From: Haliscomenobacter sp040403615
GTDB taxonomy: Bacteria > Bacteroidota > Bacteroidia > Chitinophagales > Saprospiraceae
Length of the DNA: 64,000 nt
Reading direction: 5' to 3'
Assembly (NCBI RefSeq): GCF_040403615.1
Contig: NZ_JBBAKG010000023.1
Location: 13,213 to 77,212, forward strand
Part shown: one piece after another, positions 25,701 through 34,048 of the stretch
Numbering within the stretch: position 1 is the stretch's first letter
Layout: every line of letters starts with the position of its first letter
Notes under the pieces: model-generated
Seen by the model: the letters and a program-made list of their open reading frames with translations, nothing else
Told to the model about the DNA's origin: nothing
The model's database searches: none
Program-made: the position numbers and the translations under genes

Positions 25701-28328
25701 TTCAAATTGTGGGCTACCGTATTTGTTGCGCGGAATTTCAATCCCGGCATAGGTATCGTAAGGAGAATATTTGACAGAAACATTGTCGGTACTAAAATCG
25801 CCGCCTTTTTCAAACACCCGGGTTTGGAAGGATGCGGTCAGCATTCCAGGAGCAAGTTCTTCTTCCAGGAGGGTGGCGCTGATGTTGGCTTTGCCTTCGC
25901 CATCCAAAACGTTGTCGAAAATGATGCGCGGTTCGGTTTTGGTCAGTTTGCGGGCTGGATCATCGAAGTTGTAGCTGGGGTACTTGGGGAAACTGGTGTT
26001 GGCTTCGCGCAATTGGACTTCAACTACTGCTTTCAAACCGCTGGCGGGTGATCCCGTCAACCAATCCGCCGATAAGCGGGCATTCATTTTGCCTCCTTCG
26101 GCCTGCAATTCTTTTTCACTGCCCGTATTCAAATCAACCCGAATGCGGTTAGGTTTAACCGTTTCAATTTTGAGGATTTTTTCAAAAATAGCTCCGCCTG
26201 CTTTGACTTTTACCCGCCAGTTGCCCGTTGGTGCGTCGGGATGCGTAGCAAAATACAGCGGATAAATGCCTCCGACTGTTTTGGAAGTGGTTCTTTTTTC
26301 TTGCAATTGCCCCCGTGCATTGAACAATTCCATGGTGATGGGATAGCTCTCAGGCAGGCGTTTTTCGCGGTCTTCAATCATGAAATTGAGAAATACCGAA
26401 TCGCCAGGCCGCCAAACGCCCCGCTCGCCATACAAGAATCCTTTCAGCCCTTTTTGGGTTACTGAACCATTGACGTCGAATTTGCTCAAGGATAGTGATT
26501 CCCCTTCTTCCAGGCGAAGGTAACCCCGCTGGCCATTGTGGGTGACGATGGCCACAAAAGGGCTGCCTTTGTAAGCCACATCAGCGATGCCATCGCCGTT
26601 GCTGCTGCCTTTACCAATGGGCTGATTCTGACGGTCAAACACTTCCACCTGTGCGCCGGAGATTGGGTCAGTATTGCGTAAGTCGGTTACGATGACCATC
26701 AGCTTGCGGTTGCCGCCTTTTTTAGCGATTAAGCCCAAATTGGAAGAAATGACGTTGCGCTGTACAAAATGATCTGAGTTGTAGTATTCTTTGGAACAAG
26801 GGTCACTTCGTTTGTCGTAATCGTATTCTTCAAAATAACCATCGTATCCATAGTAATGATCCATGATGCTTTCCAGTGGCTCGTCTTCGTCTTCACCCGC
26901 TTTAGAGAAAGGATCAGCGCTAAGGCTGGCGTCTGCACTTTGACTGGCCATGCAAGAAATGGCCGAATATTCTGGGCGAAAACCGATGCGTACCTGATAG
27001 ATGGCTTGCTCGTCGGCTTTGATCAATTTACTCAAGTCGATGGCATAACGTGACCAACGTCCTGCTTTGGCATTGGGACTCAACATTTGGAGGTTGACTT
27101 TTTGTTGCAGCACGATGCGACCCACTTTGTAAAGGTCGTATTCGCCGTCGATGGGGTTGTCTTGCAGAAATTGCAGGATGTTGTTGTTGAAAATTTTCAA
27201 CACTTCGATGTCTACCGACTTGAGGCCAACCGATTCAAAGGGGAACATCAGTCCTTCGGAGTTGGGTAAGATTACCCCTTTGCCCACCAGGCGAACGCCG
27301 GGTTTGATTTCTTCAAAATTGACATCCCAAACGGTTGTTTCGGTAAAGGTGCTGCTTTTGGTATTTTCGATACCCGTTAAAATGCGTACGCGAAAGTTGC
27401 CGTTCAGGTTTTGGTCAGGGTATACCCGTACCACGTTGTCTTCAATGATGTATTTGAGTGTCCCCTCGTAATCATCGATGGTAATCAAACCATCCAGGTT
27501 TTGAGCTTTATTCAATGGATCAGAAAATACGATGCGGATGTATTGTTCCGGAATTTGTACGGCATCCGCGTCCATGACACTGAAATTGCCTATGGCCGGA
27601 ATTTTATAATCTTCTGTTTTGTTGGTCTTTACTCCAATCGAGCTGCCATCGTAGGCCAATTTCACTTCAGAAGGCTGTTTGCCCCGGTTGACTGGTTTTA
27701 CGGTAAAGTAGTGTACAAGTTGATCGTTGGAGTGTTGCCACTGCACATTGAGTTTTTCGCCTTCTTGTTTGGCGTTGACGATTTCTTCAACTTCTTTGTT
27801 TTCAGCCACATCGGCAGTATAAACCGCACCTTTTAAGCTCTGCTTGGAGTAATCGGTGTTGCTGGCGGAGCGCATTCCTTCGAGGTCGATTTGGTAGTGC
27901 TGCTCGCGGGTGTGGAATTGAAATGTAAAATTAGCGTTGTCTCCCTTGGCATCCTGGATGACTTGTTTTACATTTACGGAAACATCATAGGTTGTACCAG
28001 AAGCCAGATCCTGGTTGGGGTCGAAACGCAGGGTATTGGCGTCTTCCCAGGTGAGCTTGCCTTTTATGTTGGGTGAAAGCGAGAGTACCGCAGGTGCTTC
28101 TTTGCCGATTTCGGTGCTATTGGCAATACTTTGAGCAAAACGAACGCGCACCGGATCACTTTTGGAAATTACCCCGGACGTGTAGGCGTACACAAAGGGG
28201 TTTTCAGCGGAAAGGGTAGTCAGGTCGTGGTTTTTTCGACAACCCGTACTCAAAAGGGCAAGAAAAAGAACTACAGTCGTTGTCCCGAGTACAAGTGGGC
28301 GCAGAGTTTTGGCGTTAAACATTGACAT
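22719..28328 (-). CDS. Bacterial alpha-2-macroglobulin family protein with thioester
   Basis: A 1869-residue exported protein. The N-terminus 'RPLVLGTTTVVLFLALLSTG' followed by Cys (residue 30) is a lipoprotein signal, so it is anchored in a membrane and faces the periplasm. A row of MG (macroglobulin) beta-sandwich domains follows, including 'GFLYGERGVWRPGDSVFLNF' near 615, the conserved MG2/MG3 region of bacterial members. The thioester motif is intact in 'YPYGCIEQTASA', with Cys1415 and Gln1418, set in the helical thioester domain. These proteins trap attacking peptidases by covalent capture. E. coli-type genes pair with penicillin-binding protein 1C, but no pbpC is next to this one. It is divergent from the LON-domain gene. 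Confidence 0.92.
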   Translation of the reverse strand: MSMFNAKTLRPLVLGTTTVVLFLALLSTGCRKNHDLTTLSAENPFVYAYTSGVISKSDPVRVRFAQSIANSTEIGKEAPAVLSLSPNIKGKLTWEDANTLRFDPNQDLASGTTYDVSVNVKQVIQDAKGDNANFTFQFHTREQHYQIDLEGMRSASNTDYSKQSLKGAVYTADVAENKEVEEIVNAKQEGEKLNVQWQHSNDQLVHYFTVKPVNRGKQPSEVKLAYDGSSIGVKTNKTEDYKIPAIGNFSVMDADAVQIPEQYIRIVFSDPLNKAQNLDGLITIDDYEGTLKYIIEDNVVRVYPDQNLNGNFRVRILTGIENTKSSTFTETTVWDVNFEEIKPGVRLVGKGVILPNSEGLMFPFESVGLKSVDIEVLKIFNNNILQFLQDNPIDGEYDLYKVGRIVLQQKVNLQMLSPNAKAGRWSRYAIDLSKLIKADEQAIYQVRIGFRPEYSAISCMASQSADASLSADPFSKAGEDEDEPLESIMDHYYGYDGYFEEYDYDKRSDPCSKEYYNSDHFVQRNVISSNLGLIAKKGGNRKLMVIVTDLRNTDPISGAQVEVFDRQNQPIGKGSSNGDGIADVAYKGSPFVAIVTHNGQRGYLRLEEGESLSLSKFDVNGSVTQKGLKGFLYGERGVWRPGDSVFLNFMIEDREKRLPESYPITMELFNARGQLQEKRTTSKTVGGIYPLYFATHPDAPTGNWRVKVKAGGAIFEKILKIETVKPNRIRVDLNTGSEKELQAEGGKMNARLSADWLTGSPASGLKAVVEVQLREANTSFPKYPSYNFDDPARKLTKTEPRIIFDNVLDGEGKANISATLLEEELAPGMLTASFQTRVFEKGGDFSTDNVSVKYSPYDTYAGIEIPRNKYGSPQFEVGKSNAIRFVDVDKNGKPVSGRRLSIGLYKVEWRWWWDQYQENEANYNSGEHVGAVQTAAVSTNAKGEASWNFKTTTWGRYMIRVCDAESGHCTGGFIYIGTPWYEGDDEDDSFREAAAMLSFQADKEKYNVGENVTLTIPGGKGGRVLVSLETGTKIIKTFWTKSVEGENKITFKTTPDMSPTVYANVALIQPHGQVANDLPIRLYGIAPIQVEDAETILTPTITAPAEFRPETTVSVEVGEKAGKAMAYSLAIVDEGLLGLTRFKTPNPHDAFYAREALGIQTWDIYDKVLGAFAGELESILSIGGDGAVDPSALNNTANRFKPMVVTMGPFLLASGRSNKHQIKIPNYIGAVRIMVVAAKDNAYGAAEKSIPVRNPLMVRSTLPRMISPGDQFELPVNVFVTDAKINNVQVKVTESSGLVSIEDGNQDMSFSRNNTDQITGFKIKVKDKVGIAKFKIVATGGGASSSEEIEIDVRNPNPFQTKVFSEVVEVGKSWEQAMDVFGTAGTRSTVLEVSNVPPLNLGERLGYLLSYPYGCIEQTASAAFPQLFVGNMLELDDKRQKEVATNIKYAIERIKNFQTNEGGFTYWPGNGTPDHWSTSYTGHFLLEAKNKGYDVPNNLLKDWMKFQKKVARMWDSKLPALGFWSMEGHELNQAYRLYTLALAGDPDMASMNRLRENAKINLSARWRLAAAYALAGKPEVAKELVQDKPTEVADYTEMSYTYGSGMRDRAMILETLVLLKEMKKAGALVQYLSKGLSSTSWYSTQTISYTLMAISKYLGDDKATQAFSFSYAVNGGQSTSANSKNVVMQINLPTASNSNLTLKNTSKAKLFVRVVQRGQPIAGQESAQANDLKIVVTYTDMSGKAIDPANLAQGTDFIAEVRVVHPNSRPVPYQELALNQTFPSGWEIINSRMTEVESTSQSAFDYQDIRDDRVNTFFDLPESQNKTFRVRLSAAYPGRYYLPAVSCAAMYDNSISANTKGMWVQVVAR

Positions 28329-28471
28329 GGTGTGCAGTTAAAATGGTTTTTCAGGATTGATTTTTGAAACTATTGACACGAAAACTCGTTCAATTTAAGC
28401 TCATATACGGGCTTTTACAATGAAAGGTTACATATTTATTTTCCTGTAAGTTAATCTAAAAAAATCTCAGT

Positions 28472-29107
28472 ATGGAATTTGTTTTATTGCCGCAATTTCC
28501 GCTGCAGATTGTCGTATACCCAAACGAAAATCTGAACCTACATATTTTTGAACCCAGGTATCGTCAATTGATTGCAGAAAGTGAAGAAAAGGGAGTCACC
28601 TTTGGCATTCCCACTTTTCTCAACCAGCGTGTAATGCCCTTTGGCACTGAAATCCAGCTCCTCAACGTTGAAAAGCGGCATGATGGCGGGGAAATGGACA
28701 TCAAGACGAAAGGTATTGGTGTGTACCATATGGAGCAATTTATCAATCCTGTGCCTGGAAAATTGTATGCCGGAGCAACCATCCGAAGAATTGAAACAGA
28801 CCAGGAATACGACTGGGGCTTGAACGAAAAAATTCTGGGTTTTTTATTGGAACTATTTGATTTGTTGGACATTGACAAATCCCTGCCCGAGGGGCCTAGT
28901 GATTTTATTTCGTTTGATGTGGCTCATCATGCCGGTCTATCCATTGATCAGGAATACGAATTGTTGATTTTGCCTACCGAAAAAGAAAGGCAAGCGCTGC
29001 TGCTCGAACACCTGGAACAGTTTTTACCAATGGTCAAAGAAATGCGGAATCTGCAGCAAAGGGCGTTGCTGAATGGTCATTTTAAAGACCTCAAACCGCT
29101 CTTGTAA
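28472..29107 (+). CDS. LON peptidase substrate-binding domain protein
   Basis: A 211-residue protein made of the N-terminal LON substrate-binding fold (PF02190) alone, with no AAA+ or protease domain. 'LLPQFPLQIVVYPNENLNLH' at the start and 'HIFEPRYRQLIAE' are the characteristic opening; the rest is the beta-barrel plus a helical tail. Single-domain forms are common in Bacteria, and their role is unproved; a function in protein turnover or chaperoning is guessed from the domain. It stands alone, divergent from the alpha-2-macroglobulin gene. Confidence 0.88.
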   Translation: MEFVLLPQFPLQIVVYPNENLNLHIFEPRYRQLIAESEEKGVTFGIPTFLNQRVMPFGTEIQLLNVEKRHDGGEMDIKTKGIGVYHMEQFINPVPGKLYAGATIRRIETDQEYDWGLNEKILGFLLELFDLLDIDKSLPEGPSDFISFDVAHHAGLSIDQEYELLILPTEKERQALLLEHLEQFLPMVKEMRNLQQRALLNGHFKDLKPLL

Positions 29108-29252
29108 ATTTTTGCGCTGCTCAAAACTAGCAAAATGTCTAATTGTTTTTTTACTCAGACGATCTTTTCTTGCTGTTTAGATGCAAACAAAGAAATAAAA
29201 AAAGCGAGAACCCAAAAAAAATCCAGATTTTGAGGGTCATAAATCGCAAGAC

Positions 29253-30032
29253 ATGATCGCAAAATCAACCATCAACTGCGCCAAATTAATTTTGGTCGCG
29301 CTGTGCCTCATTGCAGGCATTGCTTCTCTGAGTGCCCAAGTGGGACTCAAACCCATTAAAGGCGCCAAAGTTTACTTCAATGGCAGCCGTAAGTCGCTGG
29401 ACAAAAACTGGACATACTGGAATGGTCCTCGCTTGGCGGCAACCTTGCCCATCAAATGGACCATAGAAAAAGATCCTGTAGATGCAGGTACAGCAGTCAA
29501 CAGCAATGACCCTACGGCTGCGGGAGGAAAATACGGTTCTGCTGATATCGTAACCCAAAAAGCATTTCGGGACTTCCGCCTGCATGTCGAATTTTTTATT
29601 TCTGCGAAAGGTGGAAACAGCGGAGTTTACCTCCAAAACCGCTACGAAATTCAAGTACTGGACGGAGATTCTACCTCTCATGGTATGGCCGCAGTGATCA
29701 ATGAAACCAAATCACCTTACTATGCGTACAATGGGGTAAGCAAGTGGAATGCGTACGACATTAACTTCCGTGCTGCCCGGTTTATAGATGGCAAACTGAC
29801 CGAAAAGGCGTTGGTTACGGTTTATTTCAATGGCAAAAAAGTACACGTGAATCAGCGCATCCAACAAGTATGGGGAGGACCCAACTCGGGAATTGACGGT
29901 GGCAACGATGGCGGCAAGGGCATCACCGATGTACCCGGTGGCCTGAAATTACAAGCGGAAGGACACAACGTGCTGTACCGCAATATCTGGATTAAGGAAT
30001 TGGACATCAAAGAACCGAACACGGATTTCTAA
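29253..30032 (+). CDS. Secreted DUF1080 protein (3-keto-disaccharide hydrolase type)
   Basis: A 259-residue exported protein with a signal peptide ending near 'IASLSAQ' (residue 29). The rest is a DUF1080 / concanavalin-like domain: 'FRDFRLHVEFFISAKGGNSG' with 'VYLQNRYEIQVLD', and 'GGLKLQAEGHNVLYRNIWIK' at the end. These stretches also occur in the C-terminal domain of the HEAT-DUF1080 protein at 11714-14605, so two copies of the activity may be present, one free and one tethered to helical repeats. Members with known activity hydrolyse 3-keto-glycosides; the activity here is inferred. Confidence 0.88.
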   Translation: MIAKSTINCAKLILVALCLIAGIASLSAQVGLKPIKGAKVYFNGSRKSLDKNWTYWNGPRLAATLPIKWTIEKDPVDAGTAVNSNDPTAAGGKYGSADIVTQKAFRDFRLHVEFFISAKGGNSGVYLQNRYEIQVLDGDSTSHGMAAVINETKSPYYAYNGVSKWNAYDINFRAARFIDGKLTEKALVTVYFNGKKVHVNQRIQQVWGGPNSGIDGGNDGGKGITDVPGGLKLQAEGHNVLYRNIWIKELDIKEPNTDF

Positions 30033-30052
30033 GAGCATGTCTAAAGACAAAT

Positions 30053-30090
30053 GGTATGTAGAGGCGTGATGCTTCGCGTCTCTACATACC
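30053..30090. repeat. Palindromic repeat supplying the cytochrome gene's stop codon
   Basis: GGTATGTAGAGGCGTGATGC and its inverted partner, ending TCTCTACATACC, form a near-perfect hairpin. The element resembles dispersed GTAGAGACGCGA-type palindromes. It lies between convergent genes; the cytochrome gene on the minus strand ends inside it (stop TAG at 30082-30084, last residues Gly-Met). Confidence 0.75.
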
Positions 30091-30897
30091 AGGTTTTACC
30101 CCCTTCATGGATTTTAAATAGCCATAAATTTCTTCAAATTCCTCGCTGGAAAGATTTCCAATGGCAGGCATTTTGGCGCTGTAGCGGTAAGATTGCGGAT
30201 TGCGCAGAAAATTCCAGATGTCTTCTTTTTGCCAATATTCAGTGATGCTTTTGGGGTAATTGAATTCAGGCCCCATCACGCCACCTACCTTATTGATGGA
30301 ATGGCATTTCATGCAATGGAGTTGAAACAAATTAAAGCCCTTTTGTGCGGCTTTGTTGTGCATAGGGTAGGCATCGGCAAAATCTTCGATAAAAGAGGCA
30401 ATGCGGATTTCGGCAAGTCCAAACGGCCAGGCAAAAGTATCGTCGGTTTTTCCAGTCCCTTGCCAAACCAGGTAAAATGGCCTGAACTTGGCAGCCAGCG
30501 AATCTGCCCAATCTTTTCCGGCAGCGGACTGATCCAGGTCTTGTACTGCTATGTACCCATCATTGTTTAGCACTTTACTCAGGCTCATATTCGGAGCGTA
30601 TCCATCCGTACAGGTAAAAGTGATGCGCAAGTTGCTGGTGTCCTTAATGTTTTTGACCAAGGGCTTCAGAATTGCAGCCAATGAATAGGCTTTGAAGCGC
30701 TTTTTTCGTTTGAAAAAATGATCGTAGGAAATGGTGATCAGGGTATCTGGTGGAAATTTACCGGCATTTAGCAAATCTTCCAAATCCACTTCAAGGGGTT
30801 TGAAATCAGCGTTAACCAAGACCGTTGATGAATCTGCATTGGATGTGCAGGACGCAAACCAGAACGCGAACATTAAGAACAGGAACAAATAACGCAT
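30082..30897 (-). CDS. Lipoprotein cytochrome c with N-terminal molybdopterin-binding-like domain
   Basis: A 271-residue protein. 'FLFLMFAFWFASC' is a lipobox with Cys at residue 17. Residues 25-165 ('VDLEDLLNAG', 'FKAYSLAAILKPLV', 'TFTCTDGYAPNMSLSKVL') look like the SUOX/molybdopterin-oxidoreductase fold, although no cofactor ligand can be named. Residues 185-268 are a single-heme class I cytochrome c: 'LHCMKCHSINKVGG' is the CxxCH site and a Met near 'AKMPAIGNLSSEEF' is the likely sixth ligand. An electron-transfer role on the outer side of the inner membrane is inferred. The last two residues and stop come from the palindrome at 30053-30090. Confidence 0.75.
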   Translation of the reverse strand: MRYLFLFLMFAFWFASCTSNADSSTVLVNADFKPLEVDLEDLLNAGKFPPDTLITISYDHFFKRKKRFKAYSLAAILKPLVKNIKDTSNLRITFTCTDGYAPNMSLSKVLNNDGYIAVQDLDQSAAGKDWADSLAAKFRPFYLVWQGTGKTDDTFAWPFGLAEIRIASFIEDFADAYPMHNKAAQKGFNLFQLHCMKCHSINKVGGVMGPEFNYPKSITEYWQKEDIWNFLRNPQSYRYSAKMPAIGNLSSEEFEEIYGYLKSMKGVKPGM

Positions 30898-30916
30898 ATG
30901 ACTTAGGTTTTAATTG

Positions 30917-32332
30917 CTAGCCTTTCTTTATCCCCATCTCATTCGCTTTTTCCATCATCAAGGCATACGCAGCCTCATACTGATTCGGGATTAAACCGTC
31001 CAGAATGGCTTCACGCACAAAATTTTTGATTTCGCCTACTTCTTTGGATGGGCCAATGCCAAAAGCTTCCATGATGACCTCTCCGGTGATGGGCGGCTGC
31101 CAGTTGCGCAAATGGTCGCGTTCCTCTACTTCTTGCAGTCGCTGGCGGACCAATTCGTAGTTTTCGAGGTAGCGTTTTACTTTTTCCGGATTTTTGGAAG
31201 TAATGTCTGCTTCACAGAGCAGCATCAGGTCTTCCTGCTCGTCTCCTGCATCTACCAACAGACGGCGCATGGCTGAGTCGGTTATTTCTTCTTTGGTCAA
31301 GCTGATGGGGCGCAGATGCAGGCGTACCATTTTCTGCACGAACTTCATTTTGTGATCCATCGGCAAGCGAAAACGCCGGAAAATGACAGGTACCATGTTG
31401 GCGCCCATCACTTCATGTCCATGAAATGTCCAGCCTTGTTCTGGTTGAAAACGCTTGGTGGGTGGCTTGGCGATATCGTGCAGGATGGCCGACCAACGCA
31501 GCCACAGGTTGTCAGATTTTTTGCACAGGTTGTCGAGCACTTGCAGGGTGTGGTAAAAATTGTCCTTGTGTGCGCGTCCATTGCGGATTTCTACCCCGTG
31601 CAATGCCGTCATCTCCGGGAAAATGATGTGCAGCAATCCTGAATCGAACAACAATTTGAAACCAACCGAGGGCTTGGAGGTTTGGATGATTTTATTGAGC
31701 TCGGTGGCAATTCTTTCGGCAGAGATGATTTTGATGCGCTCCTTGTAAGTGCCAATGGCTGCAAAAGTCTCCGGTTCGATTTCAAAATCGAGTTGTGTGG
31801 CAAATCGAATGGCGCGCATCATGCGCAAAGGATCGTCCGAGAAGGTTTTGCCAGGATCAAGAGGGGTACGGATGATTTTGCGTTCCAAATCACCCAGGCC
31901 ATCAAAAGGATCGATAATGGAACCAAAATCCAGTTCATTGAGACTGACTGCCAGCGCATTGATGGTGAAATCCCGCCGATTTTGATCGTCTTCCAGGCTG
32001 CCATTTTCAACTGCTGGTTTGCGGGAATCGTGGCGATACGATTCTTTGCGGGCACCAACGAATTCTAATTCAATGTCGCGGTGTTTGATCATGGCCGTAC
32101 CAAAACGTTGAAATACCGTAATGCGCGGCACCGGGTGCAATTCTCCTGCCACTTGTTGCGCCAGATCAATGCCGCTGCCCACACATACGATGTCGATGTC
32201 TTTGGATGCTCTGGCCAATAGCCGATCCCGGACGTAACCGCCCACTACATAAGCAGGAACCTGCATTTTTGTAGCTGCCTGGCTGACAATTTCCAGGATC
32301 TTGCGTTCGGTATCTTGAATCTTAAAAACCAC
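30917..32332 (-). CDS. cca: CCA tRNA nucleotidyltransferase with HD domain
   Basis: A 471-residue class II enzyme that adds or repairs the 3' CCA of tRNA. The head domain has 'YVVGGYVRDRLLARASKDID' followed by 'IVCVG', giving the GGxxR and DxD sites near 28-47. 'RRDFTINALAVSL' near 140 and 'DPLRMMRAIRFATQLDFEI' near 186 are the neck motifs. 'WSAILHDIAKPPTKR' near 285 is an HD phosphohydrolase site, as in HD-containing CCA enzymes. The frame opens with GTG at 32332 and no better ATG precedes the conserved start. It ends 20 bp before the cytochrome gene on the same strand. Confidence 0.93.
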   Translation of the reverse strand: MVFKIQDTERKILEIVSQAATKMQVPAYVVGGYVRDRLLARASKDIDIVCVGSGIDLAQQVAGELHPVPRITVFQRFGTAMIKHRDIELEFVGARKESYRHDSRKPAVENGSLEDDQNRRDFTINALAVSLNELDFGSIIDPFDGLGDLERKIIRTPLDPGKTFSDDPLRMMRAIRFATQLDFEIEPETFAAIGTYKERIKIISAERIATELNKIIQTSKPSVGFKLLFDSGLLHIIFPEMTALHGVEIRNGRAHKDNFYHTLQVLDNLCKKSDNLWLRWSAILHDIAKPPTKRFQPEQGWTFHGHEVMGANMVPVIFRRFRLPMDHKMKFVQKMVRLHLRPISLTKEEITDSAMRRLLVDAGDEQEDLMLLCEADITSKNPEKVKRYLENYELVRQRLQEVEERDHLRNWQPPITGEVIMEAFGIGPSKEVGEIKNFVREAILDGLIPNQYEAAYALMMEKANEMGIKKG

Positions 32333-32393
32333 TAAATATCAGGTTATTATGCCGATTCGAATTCGCTTTGATTTCTGATGGTGCAGAAAAAAA

Positions 32394-33395
32394 TTAAACC
32401 AATTCAATGGCCTCGACAGCGCTGTATTGCTCTTCCATGCAATCGAGTATTTCAAAAAGAACAGATTGCGTTTCTTCAGTGACCAACTTGCCACGGAATT
32501 CCTTGATTCCAGGAAAACCTCGGAAATAGTTGGTGTAATGCCGACGCATTTCCACTACGCCTAATTTTGGCCCCTTCCAATCGATGGAGTGCTGCAAATG
32601 CTGACGCACGGCATCCACCCGCTCGTGAATATCTGGCGGGGGAAGCAATTCTCCGGTAGCGAAGTAATGCTTGATTTCCCGAAAAATCCAGGGGTAGCCA
32701 ATGCTTGCCCGACCGATCATGATGCCATCTACGCCATAGCGGTCTCGGTATTCTTTGGCTTTCTGGGGCGTATCGACGTCCCCGTTGCCAAAAATGGGAA
32801 TGTGGATGCGGGGATTGTTTTTCACCTTGGCGATCCAACTCCAATCAGCATCACCCTTGTACATTTGCATCCGAGTCCGGGCGTGAATGGAAAGCGCCTT
32901 GATGCCAATGTCCTGTAGGCGTTCGGCTACTTCTTCGATGAAAATCATGTTGGAATCCCAACCCAAACGGGTTTTTACCGTTACCGGCAAAGAAGTTGAT
33001 TTCACTACGGCTTCGGTCAGCTCTACCATTTTTTTGACATCCCGCAGAATGCCTGCTCCGGCCATTTTGCAAACCACCTTTTGAACGGGGCAACCGTAGT
33101 TGATGTCCAACACTTCGGGTTGAGCGGCTTCTACAATTTCGGCAGCCCTCATCATAGAATCGAGTTCCGCTCCGAATATTTGTACCCCAATCGGGCGTTC
33201 GTAGTCGTAGATGTCCAGTTTTTGCAAACTCTTGGTGGCATCGCGAATCAAGCCCTCTACCGAAATGAACTCGGTATACATCATATCCGCACCTTGCTTT
33301 TTGCACAAAGCCCGGAAGGGAGGATCACTCACATCTTCCATTGGTGCCAGCAGCAATGGAAACTCACCTAATTCTATATGCTCAATTTTTACCAT
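32394..33395 (-). CDS. dusB: tRNA-dihydrouridine synthase
   Basis: A 333-residue flavin enzyme that reduces uridine to dihydrouridine in the tRNA D-loop. 'LLLAPMEDVSDPPFRALCKK' at 14-33 is the FMN-binding opening, 'DINYGCPVQKVVCKMAGAGI' holds the catalytic Cys (C102), 'VTVKTRLGW' supplies the FMN lysine and 'GVDGIMIGRASIGYPWIFRE' is the end of the barrel. The best match is the DusB subgroup. The frame is open 15 codons upstream, but the ATG at 33395 is where homologues start and leaves room for a -7 box at 33418-33425. Confidence 0.93.
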   Translation of the reverse strand: MVKIEHIELGEFPLLLAPMEDVSDPPFRALCKKQGADMMYTEFISVEGLIRDATKSLQKLDIYDYERPIGVQIFGAELDSMMRAAEIVEAAQPEVLDINYGCPVQKVVCKMAGAGILRDVKKMVELTEAVVKSTSLPVTVKTRLGWDSNMIFIEEVAERLQDIGIKALSIHARTRMQMYKGDADWSWIAKVKNNPRIHIPIFGNGDVDTPQKAKEYRDRYGVDGIMIGRASIGYPWIFREIKHYFATGELLPPPDIHERVDAVRQHLQHSIDWKGPKLGVVEMRRHYTNYFRGFPGIKEFRGKLVTEETQSVLFEILDCMEEQYSAVEAIELV

Positions 33396-33417
33396 ATCCC
33401 TTTGCGCATTAATGGAA

Positions 33418-33425
33418 CAAAAATA
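33418..33425 (-). promoter_or_regulatory. Putative -7 box for dusB
   Basis: The plus strand reads CAAAAATA (minus TATTTTTG), an exact TAnnTTTG match 23 bp upstream of the dusB ATG. The -33 TTG would be a few bases too far away. Confidence 0.4.
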
Positions 33426-33531
33426 GATTGAATTAACCATTTGCGTTCCAAAAAAATTCCAAATTGAAGAATTTATTCGGCTTTTTACTTAAAATCATGT
33501 TAATTCTGGTTCGAATAAACACAAGGGTCTG

Positions 33532-33539
33532 TACTTTTG
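33532..33539 (+). promoter_or_regulatory. Putative -7 box for the lipocalin-like gene
   Basis: TACTTTTG at 33532-33539 fits TAnnTTTG. TTC rather than TTG is found 19 bp upstream. It is 78 bp before the ATG at 33617. Confidence 0.4.
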
Positions 33540-33616
33540 TGTTTTGTGGCTTTGGGGAGAAATTCAAATGAAGGAATGTATAACCCGAAAAACCATTTCA
33601 AACAACAGAATTCGTC

Positions 33617-33991
33617 ATGCAGACAAAGTTGGTTATTGTTGCTTTTTTAATTTTCGTGGGCTTGAGCTGTTCTCCGTATCGGCAAAAAGATTTGATCGGC
33701 GACTGGCAAGCCATTTCGATCACCCAGGAAGGGGATACCTTGAAAATTGATCCAAAAATTGTCAAATTTACCTTCAACAAAGACGAAGGATATACTTTCA
33801 GAAGTACCCTCAATTACCAGGAGTCGGGGACATATTACATCATCAACAAGCAATTGTTTACGATGGATACACTCAACCGGGCTTCTACCGAAAAAATAGT
33901 TGAAATATTGCAGCTGAGTCCAGATTCCATGAATCTCAAGATGAATGACGCAGGTAAAGAGCGGTTGATGAAATTGAAAAAAGTGCATTAA
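33617..33991 (+). CDS. Small lipocalin-like lipoprotein
   Basis: A 124-residue lipoprotein: 'LVIVAFLIFVGLSC' is a lipobox with Cys at 18. 'KDLIGDWQAISITQEGDTLK' is the G-x-W opening of lipocalin-like domains, followed by alternating strands ('KFTFNKDEGYTFRSTLNYQE', 'SGTYYIINKQLFTMD'). It probably sits in a membrane facing the periplasm. Ligand and role are unknown. It is followed by the short family B palindrome and then the convergent miaE gene. Confidence 0.7.
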   Translation: MQTKLVIVAFLIFVGLSCSPYRQKDLIGDWQAISITQEGDTLKIDPKIVKFTFNKDEGYTFRSTLNYQESGTYYIINKQLFTMDTLNRASTEKIVEILQLSPDSMNLKMNDAGKERLMKLKKVH

Positions 33992-34004
33992 AATTAAATA
34001 CTTA

Positions 34005-34048
34005 GTAGTGGGACAAAAATGAATACTTATTTTTTTGTCGCCCCTTAA
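34005..34048. repeat. Family B palindromic element, internally deleted copy
   Basis: TAGTGGGACAAAAATGAATA at the left and CTTATTTTTTTGTCGCCCCT at the right match both ends of the family B element at 45350-45473, but the central stem and loop are missing. The TAA in its right end (34045-34047 on the plus strand, read as TTA) is the stop codon of the miaE gene on the minus strand. Confidence 0.75.
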
